DNA of 64,000 nt from NCBI RefSeq assembly GCF_016134045.1, contig NZ_CP065915.1, forward strand, positions 1,550,001 through 1,614,000. The letters are read 5' to 3'. Below are positions 17,301-28,986 of the stretch, piece by piece. Within the stretch, counting starts at the first letter, position 1; the number at the start of each line of letters is the position of its first letter. Origin of the DNA: Pelagovum pacificum. GTDB taxonomy: Bacteria; Pseudomonadota; Alphaproteobacteria; Rhodobacterales; Rhodobacteraceae. The translations under genes and the position numbers were made by a program. The notes beneath the pieces were generated by a model. That model was not told the DNA's origin. It saw only the letters and a list, made by a program, of their open reading frames with translations, and did no database searches.

Positions 17301-18131
17301 ATGAGTCGCCTGATGATCGGGGTGCTCGCCCTGAGCGCGGCACCGGTTCTGGCGGAGCCGTCGCTCGAACGAGGGACGTACCTCGTCGAGGGGCCGGCAG
17401 CCTGCGGAAACTGCCACACGCCGCTCGGGCCGGACGGGCCGATGATGGAGATGTCGCTCGGCGGGCGGGTGGTGGAGGACAGTGCGGCCTTCACCGCCAT
17501 CGCCGACAACATCACGCCCGGTGGCGCCGTGGCGGACTGGACGGACGAGGAGTTCGTCCGCGCGATCCGCGAGGGAATCAGGCCGGACGGGTCGGTGATC
17601 GGGCCGCCGATGCCGATCGCGTTGTATCGGGGGCTTTCGGACGACGACGTGATGTCGATGGTGCTCTACCTGCGCGGAGTGCCGGCGGTCGACAATGACC
17701 CGGGTGAGAGTACCTACAACATCCCGCTGCCGCCGGCCTACGGCCCGCCGATCGAAAGCGTGGCCCATCCCGAGGACGGCGTGACCGAGGCCTACGGCGC
17801 ATACTTGGCAGGACCGGTGGCGCATTGCCTCGAATGTCACACGACGATGGGCGAGATGGGGCCGATGTTCGACACGCACCTCGGCGCCGGCGGCCTCGAG
17901 TTCCACGGGCCTTGGGGCGTCTCCGTGGCGTCCAACATCACGCCGTCAGGGGACGGGATCGCGGGCTATAGCGACGAGGAACTGGCCGCGATGATCACGC
18001 AGGGCGTGCGACCGGATGGCGGTCCGATGTACCCGCCGATGCCCTACGCCAACTTCGCACGCATGACAGAGGACGACCTTGCCGCCGTGATCCTCTACTT
18101 GCGCTCGATGCCGCCGCTGCCCGATCCGTGA
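17301..18131 (+). CDS. Exported diheme cytochrome c
   Basis: 276 residues from ATG 17301, preceded by GGGAGG; longer in-frame starts lack a signal peptide at the N-terminus. The signal peptide (LMIGVLALSAAPVLA) is followed by two similar cytochrome c domains. The haem sites are CGNCH at residues 35-39 and CLECH at 176-180, each followed by a NITP element (DNITPGG, SNITPSGDG) and a methionine-rich segment (GPPMPI, YPPMPY). The two halves look like an internal duplication. Relatives are electron-transfer subunits of alcohol, aldehyde or sorbosone dehydrogenases, but no dehydrogenase partner is adjacent. The ccm genes next door would mature it. Confidence 0.85.
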   Translation: MSRLMIGVLALSAAPVLAEPSLERGTYLVEGPAACGNCHTPLGPDGPMMEMSLGGRVVEDSAAFTAIADNITPGGAVADWTDEEFVRAIREGIRPDGSVIGPPMPIALYRGLSDDDVMSMVLYLRGVPAVDNDPGESTYNIPLPPAYGPPIESVAHPEDGVTEAYGAYLAGPVAHCLECHTTMGEMGPMFDTHLGAGGLEFHGPWGVSVASNITPSGDGIAGYSDEELAAMITQGVRPDGGPMYPPMPYANFARMTEDDLAAVILYLRSMPPLPDP

Positions 18132-18134
18132 GGG

Positions 18135-18824
18135 TCAGTAGCGCAGCCAGCCGAAGGCGCGGCTGACGAAGTGCGCGGCGTCCTTGATGACGGGGTCGCC
18201 GTGCGCCATCAGCACTTGCCGGACCGGCCATGCGGCGATCCGGCCGATGTCCTGTCGCGCCTGCCGCTTGTTGGTGAAGGCGACCCCGAACTTCCGCGGC
18301 ACGGTCGCCTCGGGCTCCAGCATCCGGTCGAGCCGAGCGATCAGCCGGCGCGGCCCGGTGAAGTGATCGGGCGGGAAGTTCTGCACGAGGTCGGTGAAAA
18401 TCAGGGTGCCGCTGGCGCGGTGGAAGAAGACCACTTCCTCCGTAAGGACGTTGCCGCGCACGATGACCTGATCGATCTGGCCGGCCCATTCGGGATGCGG
18501 TTCGGGGCCGAGGTCCGCCTCGAAGGCGATGTCGGCCCGTTTGCGGCGCAGGCCCGGCGCGGCGTGAAGCGTCGCTTCGGGGTAGGCGGCCTGCCACTCC
18601 GGCAGCGCGAGGTGATGCAGGGAGTTCGGCGCGATTACGTGGGCGACCGGGCCGAGCCCGTCCACCGCGCGGCGCAGTTCTTCCGTCAGGGCGACCGGCG
18701 ACCAGGCCCAGAGCGATCCGTTCCGGAGCCTGACAAGGGCCATCCGTGTCGGGTAGCGAAAGCCCATCGACTCGACCTGGGGTCCGTCGATGGTCCAGAT
18801 GTCCGTGCCGAACGCCACTAGCAC
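18135..18824 (-). CDS. DUF4336 protein, metallo-hydrolase-like
   Basis: 229 residues from GTG 18824. Matches the DUF4336 pattern: FRYPTRMALVRL near the N-terminus, then APNSLHHLALPEWQAAYP (a reduced version of the metallo-beta-lactamase HxH region), VVFFHRASGTLIFTDLVQNF, and a late MAHGDPV histidine. The function of the family is not known. It starts seven bases after the stop of the upstream propeller gene and probably shares its mRNA. Confidence 0.75.
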   Translation of the reverse strand: MLVAFGTDIWTIDGPQVESMGFRYPTRMALVRLRNGSLWAWSPVALTEELRRAVDGLGPVAHVIAPNSLHHLALPEWQAAYPEATLHAAPGLRRKRADIAFEADLGPEPHPEWAGQIDQVIVRGNVLTEEVVFFHRASGTLIFTDLVQNFPPDHFTGPRRLIARLDRMLEPEATVPRKFGVAFTNKRQARQDIGRIAAWPVRQVLMAHGDPVIKDAAHFVSRAFGWLRY

Positions 18825-18831
18825 CTTGGCC

Positions 18832-19773
18832 TCACGCCGCCTCTGTCAGCGGGAAGGGCGCGACGTCGCGGTCCGCCCGCAAGTGGCCGTCCTCGACCCA
18901 GAGCTTCGCGACATGGATCACCGTCCGGCGCTCCTGCCCGGTCTCGGGGATGGGTTTCGCGGCCTCGTCCCATTCGGGGTGCGTGAAGTAGAACAGCGCG
19001 GCCTGGTCGCCCGTGACGACGACATCGGCGTGCCGCGCGAAGGAGCGGTCCATCGGGTCGGTGCCCGGTTCCGACAGGATCAGGCCCTGCCGCTCCCACC
19101 GCTCCATGTCGGCGGAGCGGTAGACGGCAAGCCCGCGCCATTCGTCGGTAATGAGCCAATGATGCCCGCCGAGCGTGAAGACGTTCGGCCCCTCGTGGGG
19201 CGGCGCGTCGGGGGAGCCGGGAATCACGATCCCTTCCATCTTCCAGTCGTAGAGGTCGGGGCTGATCGCCGACCATGTCGAGGATCCCCGTTCCTCGTCC
19301 TTGTACCACATGCGCCACGCGCCGGAGGGCAGGCGGGCGACGCAGGCGTCGATCACGTTCGGCTCCTGCAGGGGCAGCACCGATTGCCGCGTCCACGTCC
19401 GCAGATCGGGCGAGGTGAAGTGGGTGATGGTGCGATAGACGCCCTCGAAGCTATCGGGCGCGCCGGCGTAATAGGTGAGGTACATGTGATACTCGCCCTC
19501 CGCGCGGATGACCTCGGGCGCCCAGTGGGTGTTGAGGCCGTCGTCGCCGGGCAGGTCGAGCCCCTCGACGGTGCCGGCATACATCCACTCGACCCCGTCG
19601 CTGGAGATGGCGATGCCGATGGGCGAACCGCAGATCCAGCCCCAGCCCGGGCCGCCGAGGTGGGCGCGGCGGTTGGTGTAGAACATCCACCACTCGCCGG
19701 TGTCCTCGTTGCGGATCACGGTGGGGTCGGCGGCCCCGTCCTGAACTGGGTCGATGAAGATCGGTGCTGACAT
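18832..19773 (-). CDS. Five-bladed beta-propeller glycosidase-like protein (GH43/GH32 type)
   Basis: 313 residues from ATG 19773, which has GGAGGACACTC immediately upstream. Blade-like repeats carry the acidic residues expected of GH43/32/68/130 folds: DGAADPTVIRNEDTGEWWMFY near the start (read as DGAADPTV and EWWMFYTNRR), HWAPEVIRAEGEYHMYLTYY, NVIDACVARLPSGAWRMWYKDE. No signal peptide, so it is cytoplasmic. The likely substrate is a plant or algal oligosaccharide, though an exact family or linkage is not assignable by eye. Confidence 0.7.
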   Translation of the reverse strand: MSAPIFIDPVQDGAADPTVIRNEDTGEWWMFYTNRRAHLGGPGWGWICGSPIGIAISSDGVEWMYAGTVEGLDLPGDDGLNTHWAPEVIRAEGEYHMYLTYYAGAPDSFEGVYRTITHFTSPDLRTWTRQSVLPLQEPNVIDACVARLPSGAWRMWYKDEERGSSTWSAISPDLYDWKMEGIVIPGSPDAPPHEGPNVFTLGGHHWLITDEWRGLAVYRSADMERWERQGLILSEPGTDPMDRSFARHADVVVTGDQAALFYFTHPEWDEAAKPIPETGQERRTVIHVAKLWVEDGHLRADRDVAPFPLTEAA

Positions 19774-19841
19774 GAGTGTCCTCCTTGCCGGCACTATGGG
19801 TCAGACTAGCTCCGCTGTCCAAGCCGTCCGAGGAGGTCTTC

Positions 19842-20321
19842 ATGCCCGTCACCCTGTCCGGAAGCTGTCGCTGCGGCGCGGTGTCCTTCACCGTAGCGAG
19901 CCATGCGCCCGTGCCGTACCAGCGCTGCTACTGCTCCATCTGTCGCAAGACCGGCGGCGGCGGGGGCTATGCCGTGAACATCTCCGCCATCAGCGATACG
20001 CTCTCGGTCGAGGGTGAGGCGGCGCTCGGCACCTATCGGGCCGAGATCGAAGGCGAGGTCAGCAAGGGCGAGCGGCGCTATTGCACGCGGTGCGCGACGG
20101 CGCTCTGGCTGTTCGATCCGCGCTGGCCGGAGCTGCTGCACCCCTTCGCCTCGGCGATCGACAGCGCGTTGCCGGTGCCGCCGTCGCTCGTCCACCTGAT
20201 GCTGGACTTCAAGCCGGACTGGGTCATCGCCGAGGTCGGCCCTGAAGGCGAGACCTACGCCCGTTACCCGGAGAAGAGCCTCGAAGCGTGGCATCGCGAG
20301 AAGGGGCTCTGGGTCGACTAG
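19842..20321 (+). CDS. GFA-family (glutathione-dependent formaldehyde-activating-like) protein
   Basis: 159 residues from ATG 19842 with GAGGAGG upstream. Shows the zinc-binding cysteine pattern of the family: SCRCGAVSF, CYCSICRKTGGG, and YCTRCATALW. Most members have no proven activity beyond the fold. The 3' end overlaps the convergent PPC-domain gene by four bases (CTAG). Confidence 0.85.
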   Translation: MPVTLSGSCRCGAVSFTVASHAPVPYQRCYCSICRKTGGGGGYAVNISAISDTLSVEGEAALGTYRAEIEGEVSKGERRYCTRCATALWLFDPRWPELLHPFASAIDSALPVPPSLVHLMLDFKPDWVIAEVGPEGETYARYPEKSLEAWHREKGLWVD

Positions 20322-20737
20322 GGCCGATCCGGGAAAACCAGTTCCTTCCACCCGGTGACCGGGTCGGTCTCTCGCGCGAATCGGGTGGTGTCGGAGAGGG
20401 CGAGCACGAGTTCCGCGGTCGTGCGCACCGGGGAGCCGCGAAGCAGGTGCCCGCCGCGCATCACCCCATTCGGCCCGGCGACGGAGAGATGAAGGTGCGG
20501 CCCGTCCGGGGACAGCGTGCCCGACAGCGACAGGATTTCGAGCGGCCCGGCGACCTCGCTCGCGCCATCCAGCGAGGCGTAGCGCAGTGCAGCATTGGTC
20601 AGGCTGCCAACGGCGGCGGCGACGAAACCCGAGCGCGCGCCGGCGGCTTCGAATGCCGCTTCGATCCCGCCACGCAGGTCCTCACCCGGCATCAGCCGAA
20701 GAGCGACGTGGCGCAGTTCCGTCATCTCGATCGGCAT
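20318..20737 (-). CDS. PPC (DUF296) domain protein
   Basis: 139 residues from ATG 20737, which is preceded by GGGAGGG; two upstream in-frame starts have weaker sites. Single PPC/DUF296 domain: ALRLMPGEDLRGGIEAAFE, AAAVGSLTNAALRYAS, then GPHLHLSVAGPNGVMRGGHL with the conserved histidines. Bacterial stand-alone PPC proteins are small trimeric proteins related to the domain of plant AT-hook factors, with unknown biochemical role. Confidence 0.8.
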   Translation of the reverse strand: MPIEMTELRHVALRLMPGEDLRGGIEAAFEAAGARSGFVAAAVGSLTNAALRYASLDGASEVAGPLEILSLSGTLSPDGPHLHLSVAGPNGVMRGGHLLRGSPVRTTAELVLALSDTTRFARETDPVTGWKELVFPDRP

Positions 20738-20830
20738 GATCCCTCCCATGATTGGCGCCGATCTCGCGCGCGAGGCCCTCGGGCAATAAGCGCCTGTCTC
20801 GGCATTCATTAACCTTAACGCTCCCCAGGC

Positions 20831-20903
20831 TCATCTGGCCGAAAATACCTCCGGGGGTGAACGGGCCGCAGGCCCGGAGGGGGCAGCGCCCCCTGCGCCT
20901 CGC
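20831..20903 (-). repeat. Dispersed intergenic repeat, copy B, with two GC-rich hairpins
   Basis: Read on the minus strand the core is GAGGTATTTTCGGCCAGATGA in two parts, GGAGGTATTT and CGGCCAGATGA. Next to it are two short hairpins, GGGCC-gca-GGCCC and GGGGGC-ag-cGCCCCC. It lies between the PPC gene and the acnA terminator. The layout matches copy C almost base for base. Confidence 0.75.
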
Positions 20904-20954
20904 CAAATCGCGATGCGGCCAGGTTCAGCGCTCAGGCAACAGATTCACACCGCA

Positions 20955-20990
20955 CAAAAAAGAACCGCCCGCCCCGAAGGGGGCGAGCGG
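20955..20990 (-). terminator. Intrinsic terminator of acnA
   Basis: On the minus strand CCGCTCGCCCCC (20990-20979) pairs with GGGGCGGGCGG (20975-20965) across a TTC loop, followed by TTCTTTTTT. It lies 30 bases after the acnA stop. Confidence 0.9.
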
Positions 20991-21019
20991 CCTTGTCAGC
21001 TTGCGCCGATGGCGTCCGG

Positions 21020-23797
<2,778 letters not shown>

Positions 23798-23866
23798 GGG
23801 AAGCCTCCTGTCAAAGGACGGGTGAAGGTTGTCACTCCTCTGCCAAAGCTAGGGCGCGCAATCAAG

Positions 23867-23892
23867 AGGCAATTGTATACCATTGCACACAA
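23867..23892. promoter_or_regulatory. Candidate operator/promoter element upstream of acnA
   Basis: ATTGTATACCATTG is followed by CACACAAT, giving ATTGT/ACAAT arms, and contains TTGTATACCA (23873-23882), similar to TNGTATACNA sites of GntR/FCD regulators. It sits about 75 bases upstream of the acnA ATG and stands out as AT-rich in this region. The binding factor is unknown. Confidence 0.3.
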
Positions 23893-24020
23893 TCGGGTGC
23901 TCGCCCGCTCCTCGCCGGCCGGGATGGCGGCATTGTCACTGTCACAACTTCTCCCGCAACCTTGATTGGCAGCTTGGCAGGCCGTGGGCTACGACTTCTT
24001 GGGGTCAAGACGAGGTTTCC

Positions 24021-24719
24021 ATGCGACTGCTTTCACCGGCGATGATGCTTGCGGCATTTTTGAGCGCTCCCGCTGCGCAGGCGGACGATTCCCCGGTGGT
24101 GGTGGAGCTGTTCACCAGCCAGGGCTGTTCGTCCTGTCCGCCCGCCGACAGCACGCTGAAGGAGCTCTCGACGCGCCATGACGTGCTCGCGCTGGCGCTG
24201 CACGTGGACTACTGGGATTATATCGGCTGGACGGACGAGTTCGCCGATCCCGCCTATACGCTGCGCCAGAAAAACTACGCGATCGCCGCGGGCGAGCGGA
24301 TGATCTACACGCCGCAGATGATCATCGGCGGCGTCGATCACGTGATCGGCAACCGCCCGATGGAAGTGATGGACCGGATTTCGGCCCATTCCGACCGTGA
24401 CAGCGGGGTCGAGGTCTCGATGCGCCCCGAGGGAGACGAGATCCTCGTGCTGGTGGCAGGGCAGATGTCCGGCGACCGTCCGCTTCTGGTGCAACTGGTC
24501 CGTTTCCGCCCGGAGGAGACGGTCGACATCGAACGCGGTGAGAACGCGGGCCATACCTACAGCTACGCCAATATCGTCACCTCCTGGGAGGTCATCGGCA
24601 GCTGGAACGGCCACGACCGGTTCGAAGCGCGCGTCCCGCGCGGCGACACGCCGGCCGCGGTGATCGTCCAGCAGGAAGGGCCTGGACAGGTCGTCGCCGC
24701 CGCGAAGCTTGGTGACTGA
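24021..24719 (+). CDS. Secreted DUF1223 protein (thioredoxin-like)
   Basis: 232 residues from ATG 24021. Signal peptide MRLLSPAMMLAAFLSAPAAQA, then the DUF1223 hallmark VVELFTSQGCSSCPPAD with a CxxC pair in thioredoxin position, LALHVDYWDYIGWTDEFA and YTPQMIIGG. Members are periplasmic and probably act in thiol redox or metal handling, though no activity is established. Divergent from acnA. Confidence 0.85.
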   Translation: MRLLSPAMMLAAFLSAPAAQADDSPVVVELFTSQGCSSCPPADSTLKELSTRHDVLALALHVDYWDYIGWTDEFADPAYTLRQKNYAIAAGERMIYTPQMIIGGVDHVIGNRPMEVMDRISAHSDRDSGVEVSMRPEGDEILVLVAGQMSGDRPLLVQLVRFRPEETVDIERGENAGHTYSYANIVTSWEVIGSWNGHDRFEARVPRGDTPAAVIVQQEGPGQVVAAAKLGD

Positions 24720-24737
24720 GCCGCGACTCCCGCAGCG

Positions 24738-24805
24738 TCATCTGGACTCAAATACCTCTCGGGGGTGAATAGGCCGCAGGCCCAGAGGGGGCAGACAGCC
24801 CCCTG
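24738..24805 (-). repeat. Dispersed intergenic repeat, copy C, with two GC-rich hairpins
   Basis: Minus-strand core GAGGTATTTGAGTCCAGATG plus A. Adjacent hairpins GGCC-gca-GGCC and GGGGGC-agaca-GCCCCC follow in the same order and spacing as in copy B. It occupies the gap between the convergent DUF1223 and AraC genes and may act as a bidirectional terminator. Confidence 0.75.
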
Positions 24806-24864
24806 ACACCGCCCGACCGGAGGGAGGGCTCCCGAAGCGCACCGCAGGTGCTCCGCCGGATCCG

Positions 24865-25731
24865 TCAGGCCAGCCGCCCGCCGCGCAGTTCCGCCCGGAA
24901 GGTTCGCGGCGTCTTGCCGGTCAGTTCCCGGAACGCATCGTACAGCCGCGTCATGGAGCCGTAGCCGGCCATATGCGCGACCTCCGCCGGGCCGAGGTCG
25001 GTTTCCGCCAGAAGCCGCATGGCCAGGCCGAGCCTCTGACGGCGGATATATTCCGCGATTCCGAAGCCGAGCACCTTGCGGAACGCCGCCCTTGCGGTGG
25101 TCGGGTGCAGACCGCTCGCCGCCGCGACCTCGCCGACCGTGATCGCCCGGCCGAGGTTGTCGTTCACGAAGGCCGTCATGCGCTCCACGTGCCAGACGCT
25201 CCGCGGTCCCGCGCCGCGCGCGCCGGTGGGGGAGGCCGGGGCGGTCACCGTCTGGAACGACATCCGCCGCAGCCGCAGCAGGATCTCGTCGCGCCAGATC
25301 AGGTGCATCGCCGCCGGCACCTTCGTCCAGTCCGACACCATCTCCGCCATCCGTGCCTCGTCGCTCGGGTCGGCTGCCTCGGCCTGCAGGAGCTCGCCGC
25401 GCAGCACGGCGGAGCGGAAGCCGGGCGCCAGCGGCAGCGACAGGAAGAGGTTCACGGGGACGTAGGCACAGAACAGGCGCTGGCTCGGCTCCACGGTCAC
25501 GACCTGATGATGGATCGCCGCCCAGAACACCGCGAGCCGTCCGGCACGCAATTCCACCCGCCGGCCGCCGATCAGGTAGTCCATCCGCCCCTCGGGCAGC
25601 AGGTTCACTTCGACATGGTCGTGCCAATGGGGCAGGGGCATCGCGTCGGCGAGGTGGGATTCGACGAAGAAGGCCGTGCTCGGCATGTCGTCGTCGACAT
25701 CCTGCGGCATGTGGATCTGGAAATCGTTCAT
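24865..25731 (-). CDS. AraC-family regulator (MelR-like) of the alpha-galactoside operon
   Basis: 288 residues. The N-terminal cupin sensor contains PLPHWHDHVEVNLLPEG and YLIGGRRVELRAGRLAVFW; the C-terminal pair of helix-turn-helix motifs starts at about residue 188 (GRAITVGEVAAASGLHPTT; DLGPAEVAHMAGYGSMTRLY). This two-part plan is that of MelR/AraC activators of sugar genes. It is divergent from the ABC-GH4 operon starting at 25894, so it probably senses the sugar and controls that operon. No operator could be fixed in the 162-base gap. Confidence 0.82.
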   Translation of the reverse strand: MNDFQIHMPQDVDDDMPSTAFFVESHLADAMPLPHWHDHVEVNLLPEGRMDYLIGGRRVELRAGRLAVFWAAIHHQVVTVEPSQRLFCAYVPVNLFLSLPLAPGFRSAVLRGELLQAEAADPSDEARMAEMVSDWTKVPAAMHLIWRDEILLRLRRMSFQTVTAPASPTGARGAGPRSVWHVERMTAFVNDNLGRAITVGEVAAASGLHPTTARAAFRKVLGFGIAEYIRRQRLGLAMRLLAETDLGPAEVAHMAGYGSMTRLYDAFRELTGKTPRTFRAELRGGRLA

Positions 25732-25893
25732 CGGCCCCGAAACGCTCGTTTTCCGGAATAGTCTGACGCAACCGCGGAAAACTTTCTAGGATCCAATGGG
25801 CATCGCCCCGGCTAGAGTGATCTCAGCCAGGGCGGGCAAGGCCGGCGAACAGGCCATCCGCTTCGGGGTTTCGCTTACTCAGGAGAGGTAACA

Positions 25894-27129
25894 ATGAAAC
25901 GACATCTGATCACGGCGAGCGCGCTTGCGCTGGTGGCCGGTGCCGCGCAGGCGCAGGTCGAACTGAAATACATGATGTGGGGCGACCCGCCCGAAATCGC
26001 GGTCTGGGAACAGCTCGTCTCCGACTTCCAGGAAACCCATCCCGATATCTCGATCTCCGTCGAGGTCGCCGACTGGGACAGCTACTGGAACAAGCTGCGC
26101 GTCACGACCGCCGGTGGCGACGCGCCCGACATTTTCGCAATGGACGCGCCCGTATATCCAGACTGGCAGAGCCGCGGCACGTTGCTGAACCTCCAGCCCT
26201 ACATCGACGCCGATCCGGGCGCGCTGGACGGTGTCTACGAAGGCCCGCTCTCGTCCTACGCCCTCGAAGACGGCTATTACGGGATGCCGCGCGACTTCCA
26301 GACCATCGTGCTCTACTACAACACCGCGATGTTCGACGAGGCAGGGCTCGACTATCCGGACGACAGCTGGACGCTCGACGACCTGCGGGCGGCGGCCGAG
26401 GCGCTGACCATCGACAAGGATGGCGACGGCACGATCGACCAGTGGGGTATCGGCACCGAGGCCTGGGACATGGAGCCTTTCTGGGGGCCCGTCGTCTACG
26501 GCTACGGCGGCGACATCATCAGCGAGGACGGCAGCACCACCCTGCTGACCGAGGGCGCGGCGCCCGAGGCCTTCGCGTACGTCCAGGGCCTCTTCGACGA
26601 CGGGCTGATCATGTCCGAAGAGGATCTCGACAGCTACGGTTGGGACGGGCTCTATGCCGGGGTCGCGGCCATGGCCTTCTCCGGCCACTGGGTCGTGCCG
26701 GCCTACTCCGAGCTCGATTTCGACTGGGCCGTCGCACCGTTCCCGGCCGGTCCGGAGGGCCGCGCCACGCTGGTCAACAGCGCCGGCATTGTCGCGTCCT
26801 CCAGCACCGAATATCCGGACGAGGCGTGGGAGTTCATCAGCTATGTAATCAGCGAAGAGGGGCAGTCGACCCTCGCGCAACTCGGCTTCGCCATCCCGGT
26901 GAACGAGGCGGCTGCGACCGGGCCTGCCTACCTCGAGCAACCCGTCGAGGCCGACCATCAGCTCTTCGTCGACGCGCTCGATTACGCGCACACCAAGCCG
27001 TCGTTCCTCGGTTACGAGGAATGGTCGGAGATCGTGGGCGAGCCGCTCTCGATGGTCTGGCGCGGCGAGATGAGCCTCGACGACGCGATGTCCGAGATCG
27101 GCGATTATGCGGACGACGCGCTCAACTGA
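25894..27129 (+). CDS. ABC sugar-binding protein (family 1)
   Basis: 411 residues with a strong AGGAGAGG site. Signal peptide (ITASALALVAGAAQAQ) and a type-2 binding fold: LKYMMWGDPPEIAVWEQLV, TAGGDAPDIFAMDA, YYGMPRDFQTIVLYYNTAMF. It contains a calcium-type loop DKDGDGTIDQWG around residue 173. It captures an oligosaccharide in the periplasm. With GH4 downstream, the substrate is probably an alpha-galactoside such as melibiose or raffinose. Confidence 0.9.
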   Translation: MKRHLITASALALVAGAAQAQVELKYMMWGDPPEIAVWEQLVSDFQETHPDISISVEVADWDSYWNKLRVTTAGGDAPDIFAMDAPVYPDWQSRGTLLNLQPYIDADPGALDGVYEGPLSSYALEDGYYGMPRDFQTIVLYYNTAMFDEAGLDYPDDSWTLDDLRAAAEALTIDKDGDGTIDQWGIGTEAWDMEPFWGPVVYGYGGDIISEDGSTTLLTEGAAPEAFAYVQGLFDDGLIMSEEDLDSYGWDGLYAGVAAMAFSGHWVVPAYSELDFDWAVAPFPAGPEGRATLVNSAGIVASSSTEYPDEAWEFISYVISEEGQSTLAQLGFAIPVNEAAATGPAYLEQPVEADHQLFVDALDYAHTKPSFLGYEEWSEIVGEPLSMVWRGEMSLDDAMSEIGDYADDALN

Positions 27130-27138
27130 GCGCGCGGC

Positions 27139-27193
27139 GGCCCCGCACCCTTGCAACTCCACCTTCTTCCCTGGGTGAGACGGGTGCGGGGCC
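27139..27193 (+). promoter_or_regulatory. Intercistronic stem-loop after the binding-protein gene
   Basis: GGCCCCGCACCC (27139-27150) pairs perfectly over 12 bases with GGGTGCGGGGCC (27182-27193), with a 31-base loop. No U-run follows. Placed between a binding-protein gene and its permeases, such hairpins usually protect the upstream mRNA so more binding protein than permease is made. Confidence 0.65.
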
Positions 27194-27221
27194 CCACGAT
27201 GACAACGAGGCAGCAGCAACC

Positions 27222-28103
27222 ATGAGTGTGGCGGGTTTCTCCCCCAAGGGCGGCGAGCGGGTCTGGGCCGCGGCGCTGATCTTTCCGACGATGGTCGGCC
27301 TCGCGCTCGGCGCGCTCGGCTCGATCGTTGCGACGATCGGCCTGTCCTTCTTCGACTGGGATCTCTTCACCACGCCCGAGCTGGTCGGGCTAGAGAACTA
27401 CACCGACCTGCCGGGCGACCGGCGCTTCATGCGGGCGCTGACGAACACGCTGATCTTCTCGGCGATCTACGTGCCCGGCACGGTCATCCTGTCGATGCTG
27501 ATCGCGGTGCTGCTGAACCGCCAGATCCACGGCAAGAGCGTCTTCCGGTTGATCTACTTCCTGCCCGTCGTCTCGTCCCCCACAGCGGTCGGGCTGGTCT
27601 GGAGCTGGATCTACTCCAAGGACCAGGGCGTGCTGAACGCGATGGTGACCGGTCTCGGCATGGAGCCGGTGCATTGGCTGGGTCGCGACCTGGCACTTTA
27701 CTCGGTCGTGGTCGTCAATATCTGGGGCGCGATCGGAGAGGGGATGATCATCTTCCTCGCCGGGCTGCAGGCGATCCCGAAGGACGTCTACGAGGCGGCG
27801 ATGCTCGATGGCGCGGATCGGGTTCGCACGTTCCTGCGGATCACCATGCCGCTGCTGATCCCGTCGATCTTCTTCCAGTCCATCCTGTCGACGATCAACG
27901 CCTTCCAGGCCTTCGACTATGTCTACATCCTGACCCAGACCCAGGGCGGCGGCTCGACCGTGCCGACGCTGGTCTTCAACCTCTACCGGGAGGGGTTCAA
28001 CAACTTCCGGATGGGCAACGCGGCGGCGCAGGCGGTCGTACTGGCGGCGATGATCATGGTGCTGACGCTGATCTACAACCGCATGCAGAAGAAGTGGGGC
28101 TGA
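27222..28103 (+). CDS. ABC sugar permease, first subunit (MalF-like)
   Basis: 293 residues from ATG 27222. Six hydrophobic helices; the EAA loop that contacts the ATPase is present as YEAAMLDGADRVRTFLRITMPLL. Starts 92 bases after the binding protein, past the intercistronic hairpin, and is followed after four bases by the second permease. Confidence 0.92.
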   Translation: MSVAGFSPKGGERVWAAALIFPTMVGLALGALGSIVATIGLSFFDWDLFTTPELVGLENYTDLPGDRRFMRALTNTLIFSAIYVPGTVILSMLIAVLLNRQIHGKSVFRLIYFLPVVSSPTAVGLVWSWIYSKDQGVLNAMVTGLGMEPVHWLGRDLALYSVVVVNIWGAIGEGMIIFLAGLQAIPKDVYEAAMLDGADRVRTFLRITMPLLIPSIFFQSILSTINAFQAFDYVYILTQTQGGGSTVPTLVFNLYREGFNNFRMGNAAAQAVVLAAMIMVLTLIYNRMQKKWG

Positions 28104-28107
28104 CCGG

Positions 28108-28959
28108 ATGAGCAACGCGCACCTCCTCAAGCCCACCTTCGGCAACCACCTGCGGGAGAACTGGATCTTCTACGCCCTGCTGCTGGCCGGGTCGGTCATC
28201 ATGGTGGGGCCTTTCGCGTGGATGTTGTCGACCTCGCTCAAGGTGCCGGGCGACCAGTTCGACCAGCGGCTGATCCCGCAACGCACGACGCTCGAGAATT
28301 TCGCGCTGGCGTGGGAGCGGATGGATTTCAGCCACCTGATGTGGAACTCGTTCCGGATCGCGATGCTGTCGACGATCGGGCAGGTGCTGACCTGCTCGAT
28401 GGGGGCCTTCGTCTTCGCCGTGGTGCGGTTTCCGGGCCGCGAAGTGCTGTTCGTGCTGCTGCTGGCAACGCTGATGATCCCCTATCAGATGACGGTGATC
28501 CCGCAGTTCCTGATCTTCCGGGCCGTCGGGCTCTATGGCACCGGCGCGCCGCTCTGGCTGCCGCAGTTCCTCGGCGGGGCGTTCGGGGTGTTCCTCGTGC
28601 GGCAGTACTTCCGGTCGATCCCGACGGATCTGCTGGATGCCGCGCGGCTCGACGGGGCGTCGCTGTTGTCGATCTACTGGCGCATCTACCTGCCGCTGGC
28701 GAAACCGGCGCTGGCCGCGCTGGCGATCTTCGCCTTCATGACCTCATGGAACGACCTGTTCGCCGCGCTGATCTACCTGCCGTCCGACCTCGAAAAGACG
28801 ACGCTGCCGGTGGGCCTGTCCCTGTTCGACCGGCTCTACCGGGCGCAATGGACGATCATGATGGCGGCCGTGCTGATCTCGGTCGCGCCGATCATGGTCG
28901 CGTTCTTCCTCGTCCAGAAACAGTTCATCCAGGGCATCGCCATGACCGGCGTGAAGTAA
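28108..28959 (+). CDS. ABC sugar permease, second subunit (MalG-like)
   Basis: 283 residues with six helices and the EAA-type loop LLDAARLDGASLLSIYWRIYLPL. It ends in the typical FFLVQKQFIQGIAMTGVK of MalG-family subunits. It forms the heteromeric channel with the upstream permease. No ATP-binding subunit is encoded in this operon. Confidence 0.92.
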   Translation: MSNAHLLKPTFGNHLRENWIFYALLLAGSVIMVGPFAWMLSTSLKVPGDQFDQRLIPQRTTLENFALAWERMDFSHLMWNSFRIAMLSTIGQVLTCSMGAFVFAVVRFPGREVLFVLLLATLMIPYQMTVIPQFLIFRAVGLYGTGAPLWLPQFLGGAFGVFLVRQYFRSIPTDLLDAARLDGASLLSIYWRIYLPLAKPALAALAIFAFMTSWNDLFAALIYLPSDLEKTTLPVGLSLFDRLYRAQWTIMMAAVLISVAPIMVAFFLVQKQFIQGIAMTGVK

Positions 28960-28986
28960 GCCCCTAAAAACCAACGGAGACTATCC

